From an uncultured bacterium (GTDB lineage: Bacteria; Planctomycetota; UBA1135; GCA-002686595): a stretch of DNA of 64,000 bases. Positions 36,324-44,553 of the stretch are shown here, piece by piece. Both the position numbers and the translations under genes were made by a program. The notes below the pieces were generated by a model. The model had not been told where the DNA came from. It ran no database searches and saw only the letters and a list, made by a program, of their open reading frames with translations. Numbering within the stretch: the first letter of the stretch is position 1; every line of letters starts with the position of its first letter. The stretch spans positions 163,565 through 227,564 of the forward strand of contig CALBMX010000033.1 of NCBI GenBank assembly GCA_937896235.1, in the 5' to 3' direction.

Positions 36324-38117
36324 TCAGGTGTCTTCGGCGGAGTCGCCTGTCACGTAACCTGAGCAGTTGTAAATGTCGAGGTGACCGTCGAGATCCATAT
36401 CAAACGTAAGCGGGCACCAGGCCCACGACGCGCCAACCCCACCCATGCTGCCAGGCTGAACTTCGAACGACCCATCCTCTTTCTGAATGAAGATTGAGTT
36501 GCCCGCAGCCATTTTGAAAAGCCCCTTTACGACTTCGGAATCCTGGCTTTTCATACGCTTCAAAATACGGTTTCCAGCAGTCGAAGACATGTTGGCCACG
36601 TACAGGTCAAGGCGCCCATCGCTGTTGAAGTCTCCCCACATCGTGCCCATGCCGTTTCCACGGTCGCCGATCCCCCACTCCTCGGAGCGGTTCACGAATG
36701 TCCCGTCCCCCTGGTTCTCAAGTAGCGTATTGACGCCGTAGTCGTTGACCACGTTTAGGTCCGTGTCGCCATCGCCATCAAAGTCCGCGGCCGCCGACGC
36801 GTAGGTCCAGCGCCCATCGTCTAGGCCCGCAGCAGGTGCCACATCGCTAAATCCCTTGCCGCCGTTGTTTCGAAACAGGACGTTCTTTCCACCGTTGGTT
36901 GCGTTCAGCCAGTCGTTGTTGTTCTCCTTGTTTTGCACACCGTAGTTACTGACAAACACATCGACGAAACCATCCATGTCGTAGTCAAGAGCAGTCAAGG
37001 TGTAGGCGGGCATAATCCCCGTGAATCCCAGCTTTGCGCCTTGTTCTTCGTACTTATCGCCTTGGTTTACAAAGAGTCGAAGTGGATTCCCTTGGGTCTG
37101 CCCGTTGGGCCCCTGCCATCCTTCATCCGAGACAAAGAGGTCTTGGTCTCCGTCGTTGTCGAAGTCTAAAAACAAGCTCGATGTGCCACCCGCCGGCTTG
37201 CGAACTCCCCACTCCTCCGCACTCTCTTCAAAGCTGCCATCCGCTTGAGCCAAGTACAAGAAGTTGCGCGTCTGTGAGGTCATGAACAAGTCCCACAGGC
37301 CGTCGCCGTTGACATCGCCACCCGCGACACCTTGCCATGCAAACAGCGTGTTGCCCTGTTTGCCAAATCGCACGCCCGAATGAGCAAGGCCTGTTGAAGT
37401 GGAGACCTCCGTGAACAGAGGAGCTGCCCTGCGCTCAGTCTGGCTTGAGGTCAACTCGAGACCTGTAAGGGACCACTTTCCACGGCGTTTCTCAACCCGA
37501 GCCCACGTCCATATCGTGACAGCCTCGGGACCGCCTCCTACAGAGCTTCCCAAGAAGCTCAACTTGAAGCGCACCTTGCCCCAAAGCGGCTTCCCCTTTT
37601 GAAACTCCGCGCCCTTCACCTTGAACACGACGGCATCGACGTGCTCCCAGGCTCCAAGACCTTCTTTGATCGAGGCCAACCAATCTCCCTTCCCCACTAC
37701 CGGCGCCTCTTCATGTGCGAAGGTCTCCAGGCTCGCATTCAGAGGAAGTGCGGTGACCTCACTCTTGTAATCGGCGAAGAGAGCCTGACCGGCGAAGTCT
37801 TCTGCGATCCACTCTTCCGCGGCACCGAAATCCCTGCGCTTCAGCTCGTAGGCAAAGGCTACGAACCTGTTTGCGACCTCTTCGGAATAGTCCTCGACCA
37901 CGTCCATCAATACGATCGGCTCCGAGGGAGCCTCGACACTCACCTTTTGAGGCAGCACAAATCCCGGCATCACCTCCTCCGCCTGGGATGGCTGGCTCGT
38001 AGGAGCTTCGCCTTCCGCCGATTCGGAGGATGGCAACTCGGTTTTTGAACAAGAGCTGCAGAGGAAAAGCCAAAGCGCGCTTTGCAAAAGCAGGACGTTT
38101 CGCAATGAATTCGACAT
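36324..38117 (-). CDS. FG-GAP/VCBS-repeat lipoprotein, N-terminal part up to in-frame TGA
   Basis: 597 residues from the ATG at 38115-38117; codons upstream to 38303 look non-coding. A signal segment (NVLLLQSALWLFLCSSC) suggests lipidation. An N-terminal domain of ~250 residues is followed by Ca-binding FG-GAP/VCBS repeats (DVNGDGLWDL, DFDNDGDQDLF, DYDMDGFVDVF, DFDGDGDTDLN, DFNSDGRLDLY, DMDLDGHLDIY), i.e. a secreted beta-propeller. The frame halts at a TGA right after GYVTGDSAEDT, then continues STYWRHVVASS in the same frame into the ASPIC/UnbV and redoxin domains. The break sits within the normally continuous domain order of the family. See the SECIS-like hairpin entry. Confidence 0.8.
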   Translation of the reverse strand: MSNSLRNVLLLQSALWLFLCSSCSKTELPSSESAEGEAPTSQPSQAEEVMPGFVLPQKVSVEAPSEPIVLMDVVEDYSEEVANRFVAFAYELKRRDFGAAEEWIAEDFAGQALFADYKSEVTALPLNASLETFAHEEAPVVGKGDWLASIKEGLGAWEHVDAVVFKVKGAEFQKGKPLWGKVRFKLSFLGSSVGGGPEAVTIWTWARVEKRRGKWSLTGLELTSSQTERRAAPLFTEVSTSTGLAHSGVRFGKQGNTLFAWQGVAGGDVNGDGLWDLFMTSQTRNFLYLAQADGSFEESAEEWGVRKPAGGTSSLFLDFDNDGDQDLFVSDEGWQGPNGQTQGNPLRLFVNQGDKYEEQGAKLGFTGIMPAYTLTALDYDMDGFVDVFVSNYGVQNKENNNDWLNATNGGKNVLFRNNGGKGFSDVAPAAGLDDGRWTYASAAADFDGDGDTDLNVVNDYGVNTLLENQGDGTFVNRSEEWGIGDRGNGMGTMWGDFNSDGRLDLYVANMSSTAGNRILKRMKSQDSEVVKGLFKMAAGNSIFIQKEDGSFEVQPGSMGGVGASWAWCPLTFDMDLDGHLDIYNCSGYVTGDSAEDT

Positions 38118-38791
38118 AGGATTTAGGGGAGGGGAAAGGACGGGGAAAAGCAGTCGCCCATAAGAGTACCTCGCGGTCCCTTTGTGTGCTTGGTCTGGGA
38201 TTGTCTTTTCTACGGATGTGGGAACCACTATAGGAGTACGAATTAGCGAAGCCGAAGCATCCGGACCGAACAAAAGGCGATTTCCCAACTGCAGCGCAGC
38301 CAAGCGCCCCCTTTATACAGTGCAACGCACCCTAGTTCCCTAAAACATGGCCCCCCGGGAGAGTTTAGTCCCTGCGTGCAACTCGCCCTTAAGACTTGGA
38401 CCAAAACCTCAACCTCTCCGTTGGATTTTGGTCCTCGCGCGACGCCGACACCCCCCCCTCCCATGGCGAGCTCTCCGGCGGACCCGGGTTTACAACCGCT
38501 GTGCTTCGACCGTGCCACCTCCACGCCCGAAGGCCAAATCCCATGGATGGGGTCCATGAGAGGACAAGAACTACGGAGGCGCGGGACTCCTCACCAAATG
38601 TGGAGGGGCGCTTGGGCTCGTTGCCTCTCGATTCCAGACTCTCTCGCGCCACGGGATTCGAATGGAGTGAAACAACACGCGCTGCAAAACAGAAAGAGCA
38701 CACCCCGAGCGAGCCTTTGCGCAGCTTTTTTGAGGAACAGCGCAGGCTAAAAGACGAGGCTCCCCCTTCCCTCCTAGCTAGGTCTCTCTAG
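38118..38791. other. 674-bp gap without a supported gene; one strong hairpin
   Basis: Open frames of 100-130 codons occur on both strands, but none shows motifs, a signal or a good ribosome-binding site. A notable inverted repeat is GGACCAAAA / TTTTGGTCC (38398-38406 and 38426-38434), enclosing a second stem CAAC/GTTG with a CTCTCC loop. A 7-bp perfect repeat, TAGCTAG/CTAGCTA at 38775-38794, straddles the stop of the next leftward gene and could help end it. Confidence 0.35.
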
Positions 38792-40444
38792 CTACTTCGA
38801 AATGTGCAGAGCGCTAGAAAATCCCCGAAGATGTACGACGGGCACGGACGCTGCGACCCCGTCAACAGTTTGCGGTCGAGGACTCACCTCGACCCGGTCG
38901 GGCTGTCGCGCAAGCTCACGCACTTCACCATCCGGCGAGACAAGACTTAAGTAGATCGCGAACGTCCCACAGTCGGCCGGCTCGAGTCGAAGCTTTCCAT
39001 GGGAGTCGAATTCCCCACGATTGCGAGTGCTGTCCCACGGGTAGCGGAGTCCGTCAGGTCGTCGCAACTCGGCCCGTAATTGATACCCAGGCGGTAGGCC
39101 TTCGAGGAGCTCGCGATCCAAGAAGCGCAGCTCCAACTCACCCACGGAGCGCTTGGCAATGGCGACTCGGTGGACCTGGCCGAAGTCCTCGGCATCGGGG
39201 TCCAAATGAATTTGTTGCGGCTCGCAATCAGGGGCCAAAACAACGAGGTCAAGACCCTTCCCGTCCATCCAAACACGGGCGGTCGACCCCTCGGTTTGCA
39301 CCCGTGGCGCTCCATGGTCCGCCATCCATGGAGCTGCCGCCCCATAACCTGACGCTCTAAGGTCAAAAGGCATCACGACAGCGGGTTCAATCCGCAAACC
39401 AAACTCGTCGAGGACCTCGACCTCAGCGGAGAAGAGTCGTCCTCTAAGATCAACCTGGCAGCTCGCAAAATCGAGGCGCTGCTCCCCCACTTCGAGTTCG
39501 ATTTCATCGACCCAGGCCAAAGTTCCGGCCATTCCCCAGAGGGAGACCCGTAGGGCGCTTAGACCCGGGGAGACGGCTTCAAATCGAAAATGGCCGTCCG
39601 CATCAAGTACCTGAGCGGGGTGAATGCGGCCCCTACGGCGCCCCGTGGGAACGACCTCGTCTAGCTCGACGCGCAAGATGTCCAAAGGGACTTCTTCATC
39701 GACAAGGATCCGCCCGACGAGACTTGCAAGGGAAAGGGTTTTGGGGCCGAGGGGCTGTGCTTCCAGGGGCTTCGAATCCACTTCGAGTACAGCGGTTGAC
39801 GGCTCTAGCTCAGTAGGTCCAGCTTGCCCCTCTGCTGCCACGTCGGGGGCCCTGGAGTCGAGTGAATCCGGTTCCGCGGCGAACAGGGATGTCAGATCCG
39901 TTTCTTGCAGCGTTTCCGCCGGAGCAGCATCGGACGCGGGCAGCCCCGTGCTGTCGGGAAAGACCAAGATCAAGACACGCTCTGGGACGCGATTTAGCGC
40001 AAATCGAAGAGACACGGGAGGTGCGGCGAGGCCGGAGAATCCAACTTCTAATAGCGCGGAGCCCGTGCCGTATTTCTCAAGTAGCTCACGGTACCGAACA
40101 AAACGAGCGAGCCCTTCGGCGTCCGTCCGGACGGGCGCGCCAAGAAGCTCCGCTCCGAAACCGAAGTCCACCTTGAGCTGGACGTCCTTGCCAAGGACGG
40201 ACTCACCGGCCGCGTCAATCACACGCAAGACGAGATCTGGACTTGGCTTTACGGGCTCCACGACGGGCTCCACAGCCACGGGCGGAGTCACCTGGGCGAG
40301 GTTTGCGGTCTCATTAGACGAAGGACGGCTCTCCCCAGTGACTCCGAGTGCGACCGCAAGAATTAACGCCACTAGCAAACAGCCAAACACAGCGCCCGAC
40401 CTTCGCCGCAGCGCTCGTATCCTTTTTTGGTCAACGAAACTCAT
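38792..40444 (-). CDS. Membrane-anchored protein with carboxypeptidase-regulatory/Ig-like repeats
   Basis: 550 residues from the ATG at 40442-40444; the frame continues upstream to 40984, but that part is antisense to the NUDIX gene and should not be used. One N-terminal membrane anchor is preceded by basic residues (QKRIRALRRRSGAVFGCLLVALILAVALGV). The rest is a series of beta-sandwich modules: DLVLRVIDAAGESVLGKDVQLKVDF, a VGRILVDEEVPLDILRVELDEV module with DADGHFRFEAVSPGLSALRVSLWG, and RGRLFSAEVEVLDEFGLRIEPAVVMPF. The pattern fits carboxypeptidase-regulatory-like domains on the periplasmic side. No catalytic residues are seen; the role is probably structural or adhesive. Confidence 0.65.
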   Translation of the reverse strand: MSFVDQKRIRALRRRSGAVFGCLLVALILAVALGVTGESRPSSNETANLAQVTPPVAVEPVVEPVKPSPDLVLRVIDAAGESVLGKDVQLKVDFGFGAELLGAPVRTDAEGLARFVRYRELLEKYGTGSALLEVGFSGLAAPPVSLRFALNRVPERVLILVFPDSTGLPASDAAPAETLQETDLTSLFAAEPDSLDSRAPDVAAEGQAGPTELEPSTAVLEVDSKPLEAQPLGPKTLSLASLVGRILVDEEVPLDILRVELDEVVPTGRRRGRIHPAQVLDADGHFRFEAVSPGLSALRVSLWGMAGTLAWVDEIELEVGEQRLDFASCQVDLRGRLFSAEVEVLDEFGLRIEPAVVMPFDLRASGYGAAAPWMADHGAPRVQTEGSTARVWMDGKGLDLVVLAPDCEPQQIHLDPDAEDFGQVHRVAIAKRSVGELELRFLDRELLEGLPPGYQLRAELRRPDGLRYPWDSTRNRGEFDSHGKLRLEPADCGTFAIYLSLVSPDGEVRELARQPDRVEVSPRPQTVDGVAASVPVVHLRGFSSALHISK

Positions 40445-40558
40445 TCCAGATCTCCACAGCGGAGATTCTAGCTCCCCGTACCCTATCTTTCGCGCTTGAG
40501 AACAAGCTATTCTGCAGCCCTCCCCTTCGCACACCCCAGCTCCCTCCCACTGACCGCC

Positions 40559-41155
40559 ATGACCGCCGAAGAAACCCCCGCTCCTTTCCCGCTTGACGAG
40601 ATCCGCTCCTGGGAGCTCGTAAAACAGGAGCGAGGCGAAAACATGTTCATCGCTCGTCACCGCACGGACCACATGCGGCACCCTCGAACGGGCCGCGTCT
40701 GGCCGCGGACGGTTCTTGAGATGCCGGAGTGGTGCAATATCGTCGCTGTCACCGGGCACATCGCCGAACCGGAGTCCTGCGGCCTGATCGTAGTCCGCCA
40801 ATTTCGGTTTGGCCGCAGCTGCGTGACCACCGAGATTCCTGGCGGAGTTGTCGATCGTGGTGAACTGCACCAGCAGGCAGCCCTGCGCGAGCTCCGGGAG
40901 GAGACCGGCCACACCAGTGATTCTTGGGCTTACCTCGGGAGCGTCGAGCCCAACCCCGCCTTCCAAAACAATCTCTGCCATCACTGGCTCGCCGAAAACT
41001 GCAAGCTAACCCACGCGCTCGATCTAGACCTAGGCGAAGACATCCACGTCACGACAATCCCCATCTTAGAGGTCCCCTCAGCCGTCCATTCAGGAATACT
41101 GACGCACTCCCTAGTCATCAGCGCCCTAAGTTCCGTCCTCGACCTGCGGAAGTAG
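40559..41155 (+). CDS. NUDIX hydrolase
   Basis: 198 residues from the ATG at 40559. The Nudix box is intact: GGVVDRGELHQQAALRELREETGH. The segments around it (CGLIVVRQFRFGRSCVTTEIPGG, LGSVEPNPAFQNNLCHHWLAENCK) resemble ADP-ribose or nucleoside-diphosphate-sugar pyrophosphatases. It is divergent from the Ig-like gene. The exact substrate cannot be read from sequence. Confidence 0.88.
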   Translation: MTAEETPAPFPLDEIRSWELVKQERGENMFIARHRTDHMRHPRTGRVWPRTVLEMPEWCNIVAVTGHIAEPESCGLIVVRQFRFGRSCVTTEIPGGVVDRGELHQQAALRELREETGHTSDSWAYLGSVEPNPAFQNNLCHHWLAENCKLTHALDLDLGEDIHVTTIPILEVPSAVHSGILTHSLVISALSSVLDLRK

Positions 41156-41297
41156 CGCGAATTCTTGCCCGGTTTCCGAGTGGAATCAGCGCGCCCAATC
41201 TCCAAGGTCGGATGGAGCCAAGGCCTACCCGGAAACGATGCAACGTCTTTTTGTGCTCGGGGCGCAAAATGACCACCGCGGCGATATCATCTTGGGC

Positions 41298-43337
41298 ATG
41301 AAGCCAAGGAATGTAACGAAGACCACTCTACTGCTCGTGTTGGCCACCAGTTGGGCCGGGTTTGGATGCCAGAATTCCGAAGGGGAGCTGGTCCTACCCG
41401 ACGCTGTGACCGAGTTCCTACCGGCGTCAAATGATGTCTGGCCCGAGAGTGCGGGAAGTATCGAGAACCGCGCGCTGGCCTCCATCGCACGGGACGTTTG
41501 GGATTTCCGCATGCGCACCTCACCAACCTGGGCCACCTACCTGGGAGATCCCCGCTTCCATGGCGACCTTCCTGACAACCGAGAGATAGGTGGGATCTCT
41601 CGCAACAAGGCACGCAGCGGATTTCTTGGGCGCATCGCGGGAATCAACGAGAAGAACCTGAATGAGCAGGACGCCCTGACGCTCGCGCTTCTGCAGCGCA
41701 GCTTGCGCGACTCGATCGCCACCGAAGAAATGGATATGGGTGCTTGGAACGTGAGCGCTCGGAGTGGCCCCCAGGTCTCATTCCTCACGCTCGCCTCTGA
41801 GCAACCCGTGGGCACCCCCAAAGAGCGCGCGATGCTCCTGCAGCGTTGGCGCCGCATGGGTCCATTCATCCGCCAAGCGAGCCGCAACTTGCGAAGCGCT
41901 ATGGACGAGGGAAAGATCAGTAGCGCGACCGCGATTGAGAAGGTCCTTGCGCAGCTCGACAACTTGCTCCACACCCCCACCCACCTATCTCCGTTGATGG
42001 AGCCGGCGTCTGCCGGAGGCACGTGGGCAGACCTCAAAGGAGGCGATAATCTCGCTTCCTTCGCCGCCGAACACTTGGGAGACGCCCTTCGCGCCGAAGA
42101 CCTGCGGCGTGTGAACCTGCACCTGCAGGACGGCCTGCGCCTGGCAAAGGGAGCGCCCGTTCTTATGCCCAGTGACCATGACATGTTGACGCCGGCTGTG
42201 CGCGGTCGCTTTGTCGCAGATGTCTGGCAGATCCTCGACAACGAGGTCTATCCGGCGTTTCGAGAATATGAGCGGACGTTACGTACCGAGATCCTCCCGC
42301 GCTGCCGCCCCGATGGACGGCCTGGAATCCTGTACACACCCGACGGGAAGCAAGCCTACCAGCAGCGTATCGAGAGCTTCACCACACTCTCCTCAACCGC
42401 CGAAGAGCTCCACGAGTTGGGCTTGAGTGAGACGAGCAGACTGCGCGCCGAGCTGGTCGCTCTCGGTCGCGACCTGTTTGGTACGACGGACATGCGCGCC
42501 CTTCGCGCACACATGGCCGCCGACCCTGCACTGCACTACTCAAGTCGAGACGAAATCGAAACCGTCGCGCGCGACGCCGTTCGCCGAATGGAGGCCGCCC
42601 TACCGACTGCCTTCTCGCGACTCCCCTCGACCAAAGTAGAGGTCGTTCGCGTGCCGTCCCATGAAGAGGCCTTCACATCCATGGCGTACTATCGCGGACC
42701 GACGCCGGATGGCTCGCGGCCCGGTCGCTACTACGTCAACACCTTTGACCCGACCACTAAGCCGCGCTGGGAAGCCGAAGTGCTCGCCTTTCACGAGGCG
42801 GTCCCCGGCCACCATCTTCAGATCGCGTTAGCCGGTGAACTCGAAGGGTTGCCGTTGGTTCGAAGCCACGGGGGCATCGGCGCCTATGTCGAGGGCTGGG
42901 GCCTCTACACCGAGACGCTTGCCGACGAAATGGGCCTCTACTCCACGCCGGTGGACCGCCTTGGCATGTTCAGTTTTGATGCGTGGCGCTCCTCACGTTT
43001 GGTTGTCGATACCGGCATCCACGCGATGGGGTGGAGCCGTGATCGGGCGATTCGATTCCTTGAAGAGAACACGCTGGCCGATCGCCACAACATTGAAAAT
43101 GAGATCGATCGCTACATCTCGTGGCCCGGCCAAGCCTTGGGTTATAAGGTCGGACAGCTCGAGATCCTAGCTCTTCGGGCCGAGGCCAAAGCCGCCCAGG
43201 GAGCCGCCTTTGACCTGCGCGCATTTCACGCTGTTGTTTTAGAGGATGGCCCCGTCACCTTGCCGATTTTGCGGGACAAAATCGAGGCTTGGACGGAGCG
43301 GGTACTCAACCCTAAAGCGCCCCTAAACCCCCGCTAG
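41298..43337 (+). CDS. DUF885 lipoprotein (putative zinc peptidase)
   Basis: 679 residues from the ATG at 41298; the frame is open to 41238. Lipobox TSWAGFGC (Cys near residue 24). The DUF885 core has VLAFHEAVPGHHLQIALAGELEGLP (HExxxxHH-type metal site), then YVEGWGLYTETLADEMG and a DRHNIENEIDRYISWPGQALGYKVGQLEIL region, both diagnostic. The fold is related to M32/M3-type zinc carboxypeptidases, so a periplasmic peptidase is plausible. It is followed 13 bp later by a DAO-family oxidase gene on the same strand. Confidence 0.85.
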   Translation: MKPRNVTKTTLLLVLATSWAGFGCQNSEGELVLPDAVTEFLPASNDVWPESAGSIENRALASIARDVWDFRMRTSPTWATYLGDPRFHGDLPDNREIGGISRNKARSGFLGRIAGINEKNLNEQDALTLALLQRSLRDSIATEEMDMGAWNVSARSGPQVSFLTLASEQPVGTPKERAMLLQRWRRMGPFIRQASRNLRSAMDEGKISSATAIEKVLAQLDNLLHTPTHLSPLMEPASAGGTWADLKGGDNLASFAAEHLGDALRAEDLRRVNLHLQDGLRLAKGAPVLMPSDHDMLTPAVRGRFVADVWQILDNEVYPAFREYERTLRTEILPRCRPDGRPGILYTPDGKQAYQQRIESFTTLSSTAEELHELGLSETSRLRAELVALGRDLFGTTDMRALRAHMAADPALHYSSRDEIETVARDAVRRMEAALPTAFSRLPSTKVEVVRVPSHEEAFTSMAYYRGPTPDGSRPGRYYVNTFDPTTKPRWEAEVLAFHEAVPGHHLQIALAGELEGLPLVRSHGGIGAYVEGWGLYTETLADEMGLYSTPVDRLGMFSFDAWRSSRLVVDTGIHAMGWSRDRAIRFLEENTLADRHNIENEIDRYISWPGQALGYKVGQLEILALRAEAKAAQGAAFDLRAFHAVVLEDGPVTLPILRDKIEAWTERVLNPKAPLNPR

Positions 43338-43350
43338 CGACCTCGATTCC

Positions 43351-44553
43351 GTGAAACCTGACGTACTGATACTCGGCGGAGGCGCTGCCGGACTTAGCTC
43401 CGCCTGGCATCTCTCCCGAGCGGGTGCGCGAGTACTTTTACTTGAGGCGGAGCCTCAATTCGGAGTTCACTCCAGCGGCCAGAATGCGGCCATCCTCCGC
43501 ACGCTCACGAACTCCCCCCTGGTCACGCGGCTAACCAGGAAGGCGGCCCAATCTCTGCACCGGCCGCCCGAGGGATTCTGCGAGTTGCCACTCGTCGACC
43601 CCATTGGCCTGGTCTTGACCGCCGACTCCACACTGGCAGCAGACCTGTTGTCTTGGCAGCAGGCCGCAGGCCCAGCCCCCTATCCCGAGTGCGCAGGTCA
43701 TCCGATCGATGGCGCTGAGATCGCGCGTCTTGTCCCCCCCTACCGTCACCCCGACAACGGGCAGGCCATGGGGTTGCATTTTCCAGGCGAAGGTCAGATC
43801 GACATCGCCCTGCTGCTGGATAGTTTTGCCAAGGGCGCCCGGTTGGCCGGAGCCGAGCTGCGAACAAGTTGCCCCGTACAAGAGCTTCTCCTAGATCAAA
43901 CGGCAAGCGCTCCGCGTGTTACGGGGGTCCGCTTGGTCAGCGGCGAGCTCATCCACTGCGACCGCGTACTCTTGGCTGCGGGAGCTTGGGCGGGCAAGCT
44001 TGCTGCCCAGGCTGGCTCGCCACTAAAGTTTTTCCCGAGGCGCCGGCACCTTTGCGTCACACGCGGAAAATCGGTGGTCAACCCCCAGACACCTATCGTT
44101 TGGAACCATGGCGAGGCGGCCAAAGGGCGCACCTTCTACATGCGCCCAGAGAGCGGAGGCGTATTGCTTTGCGCATGTGATGAGACCCTGCTCGAACCCA
44201 GCTCGAACTTCCCCCAAGGTGTTTGCCCAAGAGACGAGGCGGTCCTGGAGGACGTGGCAAGAGCTGCTGAGCTTTTCGCCCCGGAGCTTGCCGATGCAGA
44301 AGTCGTCTCCTGGTGGTCCGGTTGGCGTACGTTTACCGAAGACCATCACTTCGCCTTAGGTCCCGACCCCAAAGTAGTGGGTCTCCACTGGTGCGCGGGT
44401 TTGGGTGGCCATGGCATGACCGCAAGTTTCGAAGCGGGTCGCCTAGCGGCCGCAAGTGCCTCCAAAGGGCTGCATTCGGTAGATCGAGCGGTTTTGGAAG
44501 GGGACGATTACGAGGGACTTTTCACGCCTTCGAGTCCCAAGCAGCTCGCCTAG
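43351..44553 (+). CDS. FAD-dependent oxidoreductase, DAO family
   Basis: 400 residues, GTG start. The Rossmann FAD motif is VLILGGGAAGLSSAWHLSRAGARVLLLEAE. The DAO layout follows (SGQNAAILR, GHPIDGAEIARLVPPY, LLAAGAWAGKLAAQAG) and the C-terminal FAD contact GLGGHGMTASFEAGRLAA. Relatives oxidise amino acids or amines (glycine oxidase, sarcosine oxidase). It may share a transcript with the DUF885 gene (13-bp gap). Its final CTAG is shared with the stop of the convergent sulfatase-like gene. Confidence 0.87.
   Translation: MKPDVLILGGGAAGLSSAWHLSRAGARVLLLEAEPQFGVHSSGQNAAILRTLTNSPLVTRLTRKAAQSLHRPPEGFCELPLVDPIGLVLTADSTLAADLLSWQQAAGPAPYPECAGHPIDGAEIARLVPPYRHPDNGQAMGLHFPGEGQIDIALLLDSFAKGARLAGAELRTSCPVQELLLDQTASAPRVTGVRLVSGELIHCDRVLLAAGAWAGKLAAQAGSPLKFFPRRRHLCVTRGKSVVNPQTPIVWNHGEAAKGRTFYMRPESGGVLLCACDETLLEPSSNFPQGVCPRDEAVLEDVARAAELFAPELADAEVVSWWSGWRTFTEDHHFALGPDPKVVGLHWCAGLGGHGMTASFEAGRLAAASASKGLHSVDRAVLEGDDYEGLFTPSSPKQLA

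Noticed and set aside
38396..38791. 131-codon plus-strand frame in the 38 kb gap
   Set aside because: No motif, no ribosome-binding site and amino-acid use unlike the neighbouring genes.
40445..40984. Upstream extension of the Ig-like gene
   Set aside because: It is antisense to the NUDIX gene; the anchor-bearing ATG at 40444 is a better start.
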